Shown in pieces: positions 14,831 to 17,052 of a DNA stretch of 17,052 nt. Within the stretch, counting starts at the first letter, position 1. Each line of letters starts with the position of its first letter. This stretch comes from Planctomycetaceae bacterium UBA4732 (GTDB lineage: Bacteria; Planctomycetota; Planctomycetia; Gemmatales; Gemmataceae), in assembly GCA_002404095.1 (NCBI GenBank), contig DHJA01000028.1:1-17052 (forward strand). The letters run 5' to 3'. The position numbers and the translations under genes were made by a program. The notes under the pieces are model-generated. The model did no database searches. It had not been told where the DNA came from and saw only the letters and a program-made list of their open reading frames with translations.

Positions 14831-15859
14831 ATGGCGATGGTTTGTCCGCAATGCGCTTTTTCGTATGAACAACGCCTGCAATGTCCTTCTTGCGGCGTCC
14901 GCTTATTGTACGATTTTCGCGGGCCGAAAGCCAAACCGCAGGCCGTCCCTCACTGGCAACAGACGCCTTGGGGGCGCATCCTCATCGGCCTGATTCTGGC
15001 GCAGGGACTCTATTTCGGCCTTCAACATCTGCTCACAGGCGTGCTGGAAGCCCTCAACGGCCAGGGCGCGCTCCATTGGACTTGGAACAATCTGTCCGGG
15101 TTGGTGTTTTTGCAGAGCGTGCAAATCATCGCCTTGACGGCCGGCGGCGTTCTGGCCGGCAGCGGCCAACAGCGCGGGGCCACTCTCGGCGCTCTCGTCG
15201 GCGTCTGGAACGGTGTGTTGTCGGTGCTGCTCGACCCAATTCTGCATCCGGATTTCGTGCCAATGCTGACCCCTCTCGCCCTGGTCGGCGTCCCACTGAT
15301 TCACATCGCCTTTGGCGCCCTGGGCGGTTGGATCGGCTACAGCATTTGGAAACCCGTGCGGCCGACGCTGGCGCCCAAGGCCACGCACCTCGTCCGCAAG
15401 CTGGGAGTCGCGCGACAGCGGGCGCCGTTGTTCGCCGGTCGCGTGGCATGGTTCCGCGTAGCACTTGGCGCCGTTTTCGCGGCGGCAGGTTACATGACCG
15501 CGGCGATGATTTTCAACTTCATCATCGACTTCAGTTCGGGCAAGCTGGCATCCGACGGCTTCTGGCAAGACCGGGTCGTGACCTGGGAGATCCAGGCGTT
15601 AGTTATCCTCGTCGGCGGCGGGCTGGCGGGCTACAACACGCCTAACGGCCTCAAACAGGGCATGTTCGTGGGCTTGGCGGCTTCGATAGTGCTGATGTGC
15701 GTCCTGTTCGGGTTGAGCCGAATGACGCCGGAACAGGCCGTACTGACGATTGTGGGTTGTTTCTGCTTGTGCCTCGCGGGCGGTTGGTTCGGCAGCCAGC
15801 TGTTCCCGCCGGTGTTGGAGTTCAAGTCCCGACGGCTGGGGCCGGCTTCTTTGCCGTGA
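14831..15859 (+). CDS. Zinc-ribbon multi-pass membrane protein of unknown function
   Basis: The 342-residue product begins with a zinc-ribbon-like module of two CxxC pairs (C5-P-Q-C8 and C18-P-S-C21) that probably binds one zinc on the cytoplasmic side. About eight hydrophobic helices follow, the first at roughly 50-72 and the last near the C-terminus. The spacing suggests two groups of four, separated by a basic stretch (K-A-T-H-L-V-R-K region). I do not recognise the family; similar 'zinc ribbon plus membrane' proteins are common hypotheticals in planctomycetes. The frame is open upstream to 14753, but ATG 14831 is favoured because AGGTGA precedes it at about 8 bp and the zinc ribbon starts immediately after. 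It is divergent from glpK across a 146-bp gap. Confidence 0.8.
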   Translation: MAMVCPQCAFSYEQRLQCPSCGVRLLYDFRGPKAKPQAVPHWQQTPWGRILIGLILAQGLYFGLQHLLTGVLEALNGQGALHWTWNNLSGLVFLQSVQIIALTAGGVLAGSGQQRGATLGALVGVWNGVLSVLLDPILHPDFVPMLTPLALVGVPLIHIAFGALGGWIGYSIWKPVRPTLAPKATHLVRKLGVARQRAPLFAGRVAWFRVALGAVFAAAGYMTAAMIFNFIIDFSSGKLASDGFWQDRVVTWEIQALVILVGGGLAGYNTPNGLKQGMFVGLAASIVLMCVLFGLSRMTPEQAVLTIVGCFCLCLAGGWFGSQLFPPVLEFKSRRLGPASLP

Positions 15860-15905
15860 ACAAACAGGGTGCATTCAACTCCGTCAATTTGCGCATGTCC
15901 GCCGA

Positions 15906-16814
15906 CTACTTCCCCTGTCGGGCCAGGAAGTCCCATAGGTCGGCGAACTTCTCCGTCGGATGTTCCGGATACTTAACATAGCACATAACGCCGCGCTCCT
16001 GAGCGATCTTTTGGAACCCTAGCGCCCAGCGCGGCGAGTGGACGAGATAGTCCATCTTGCCGACGCCGTCCGGTTGGGTCAGCCCCCAATTGTTTTCAAA
16101 ATAAATCGGCGGGCCGCCCTTGTGGAGTAAGGTTTCCGGCGACCACTTCTCGATCAGAGGCAGGAACTCGTCGCGCCGTTTCAGCGACTCCGCGAAAGAA
16201 CAGCCAAACGCCTGAGCGCCCCATTCCACACCGGGAACCCATTCCTGCATCCGGTACGGATCGATGCTCGGCTGACTGCGATGGGCGCCGACGCAGGAAA
16301 CTTTCGTTGACACGCGCTCCACCGGATCGGCGGATTCCGGATCTGCCTTCTCGCCGGCGCATGCGACAAAAAGGGCCGGCAGCGCCCCCTGCGAGCTGCC
16401 GCCCACGGCGATGCGGTCGGGATCGATCTTCCATTCCGCGGCGTGCAGCCGCACGTATTGTAAGGCGCGTCGGGCATCAAGCAGACAGACTGAAACCGGC
16501 GGGTTGATATTGTCCGCAACGCCGTCCTTCATCACCCGGGTCCGCACGGCAACCGCCGCGACGCCGGATTGGAACATGCGTTTAACAGGCGGTACGGCGA
16601 TCGCAGGCTCCCACAGCCGGCCATACCAGATCAACACGGGAAACGGTCCGGCCCCCTCGGGAAAGTAGACGTCCAGCAACTGATGGGGATGCGGCCCGTA
16701 GGAAATATCGGCGTGAGTTGGTTCGGGATCAGCGGCAAGGCCTGCGCTTCCCAGTGCAAGAAACAGACAGACGATCAATGGCGTTAAACGTGAAGAAGTT
16801 GCGACGGACAACAT
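15906..16814 (-). CDS. Secreted alpha/beta hydrolase (esterase/BD-FAE-like)
   Basis: The 302-residue protein has a Sec signal peptide (hydrophobic 11-26, probable cleavage near G-L-A-A|D). The hydrolase domain shows the nucleophile elbow G-G-S-S141-Q-G (138-143), preceded by D-P-D-R-I-A-V and a D-A-R-R-A-L-Q-Y-V helix, as in acyl-aminopeptidase-like and feruloyl/acetyl-esterase-like lipases. The catalytic His is probably H285 in Y-P-E-H. The acid is unclear, with E240 or D255 as candidates. The usual HGGGW oxyanion loop after the first core strand is replaced by W-Y-G-R-L-W-E-P (63-70). ATG 16814 is chosen over an in-frame TTG at 16838 because AAAGG lies 7 bp before it and the signal peptide begins there. 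The substrate is unknown. It converges on the zinc-ribbon gene with 46 bp between them and no clear terminator. Confidence 0.85.
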   Translation of the reverse strand: MLSVATSSRLTPLIVCLFLALGSAGLAADPEPTHADISYGPHPHQLLDVYFPEGAGPFPVLIWYGRLWEPAIAVPPVKRMFQSGVAAVAVRTRVMKDGVADNINPPVSVCLLDARRALQYVRLHAAEWKIDPDRIAVGGSSQGALPALFVACAGEKADPESADPVERVSTKVSCVGAHRSQPSIDPYRMQEWVPGVEWGAQAFGCSFAESLKRRDEFLPLIEKWSPETLLHKGGPPIYFENNWGLTQPDGVGKMDYLVHSPRWALGFQKIAQERGVMCYVKYPEHPTEKFADLWDFLARQGK

Positions 16815-16949
16815 CGGTTGACCTTTCCAGTAGGGCAAATCTCAGGGAACAACTTCGCTTCTCGCTCTGGCACAGCGGGCGCTGTGTGATTATTCTTTGC
16901 CGCCGCCAGCATCTGCCGTGCGTCGGCGAAACGCTCCTGCCAGTGTAGG

Positions 16950-17052
16950 CTAAGGCTTGCGCCAGTCCTCAACTACGAGTCCAGCGATCCGAGAGAAATA
17001 CGTCGTGTTTCCCGTAACGAGCACTCGTCCGGAGCCTGTCGGAGAAGCACCG
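16950..17052 (-). CDS. C-terminal fragment of an unidentified gene running in from the right edge
   Basis: On the minus strand a frame open from 17051 ends at TAG (16952-16950) and encodes 33 residues ending in Y-F-S-R-I-A-G-L-V-V-E-D-W-R-K-P. It contains a strand-like G-R-V-L-V-T-G-N segment and no odd residue composition. It is the only frame here that looks protein-like, but it is short and the family cannot be named. It would lie upstream of, and co-oriented with, the hydrolase gene, 135 bp away. Confidence 0.5.
   Translation of the reverse strand, partial: GASPTGSGRVLVTGNTTYFSRIAGLVVEDWRKP

Noticed and set aside
15860..15905. Terminator between the convergent zinc-ribbon and hydrolase genes
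   Set aside because: Only a weak ACAGGG/CCCTGT pairing with a long loop is seen; no compact stem with a T-run exists in the 46-bp gap.

Overview
The window is high-GC bacterial DNA with the gene content of a planctomycete, most likely a Gemmata-like member of the Planctomycetota. The evidence is a DUF1559 prepilin-like protein followed by a small regulatory-domain lipoprotein, a giant DUF4175-like coiled-coil membrane protein coupled to an alpha/alpha-toroid repeat protein, an M56/BlaI pair with a large rebuilt sensor region, and clusters of short palindromes with 'acgctctgcgt' cores. No rRNA, tRNA, CRISPR array, insertion sequence or phage gene was seen. Family names come from reading motifs, not from a database search.

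Layout. (1) 1-2000, plus strand: a gamma-glutamylcyclotransferase-like protein, a DUF1559 pseudopilin-like protein and an overlapping small lipoprotein. (2) 2016-8044, plus strand: a promoter-like site, then a 1,624-residue membrane-anchored coiled-coil protein and, 3 bp later, a secreted prenyltransferase/squalene-oxidase-repeat protein. (3) 8060-8216: a cluster of four perfect short hairpins between two convergent transcription units. (4) 12447 down to 8223, minus strand: a compact operon in which a BlaI/MecI-type repressor is followed by a BlaR1-like M56 metallopeptidase and an endonuclease/exonuclease/phosphatase-family protein. The M56 protein has four carboxypeptidase-regulatory-like domains and C-terminal leucine-rich repeats where BlaR1 has a penicillin-binding sensor. 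A perfect TACA-N2-TGTA operator sits in the 17-bp spacer of the operon promoter. (5) 12502-13182, plus strand: a divergently transcribed, membrane-anchored cysteine-dependent phosphatase with an 18-bp perfect palindrome just downstream of its putative -10 box. (6) 14684-13179, minus strand: glycerol kinase, overlapping the phosphatase tail-to-tail by 4 bp. (7) 14831-15859, plus strand: a zinc-ribbon multi-pass membrane protein. (8) 16814-15906, minus strand: a secreted alpha/beta hydrolase with an atypical oxyanion loop. (9) The right edge holds the C-terminus of another minus-strand gene.

The strongest candidate for an undescribed system is region 4. It looks like an autoregulated proteolytic signalling unit: an M56 protease presumably cleaves BlaI in response to something other than a beta-lactam, sensed through the regulatory-like and LRR domains, with the nuclease/phosphatase-family protein as a translationally coupled output. 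Region 2 is probably the end of a cell-envelope operon of the kind common in planctomycetes. The remaining genes are housekeeping or accessory singletons.
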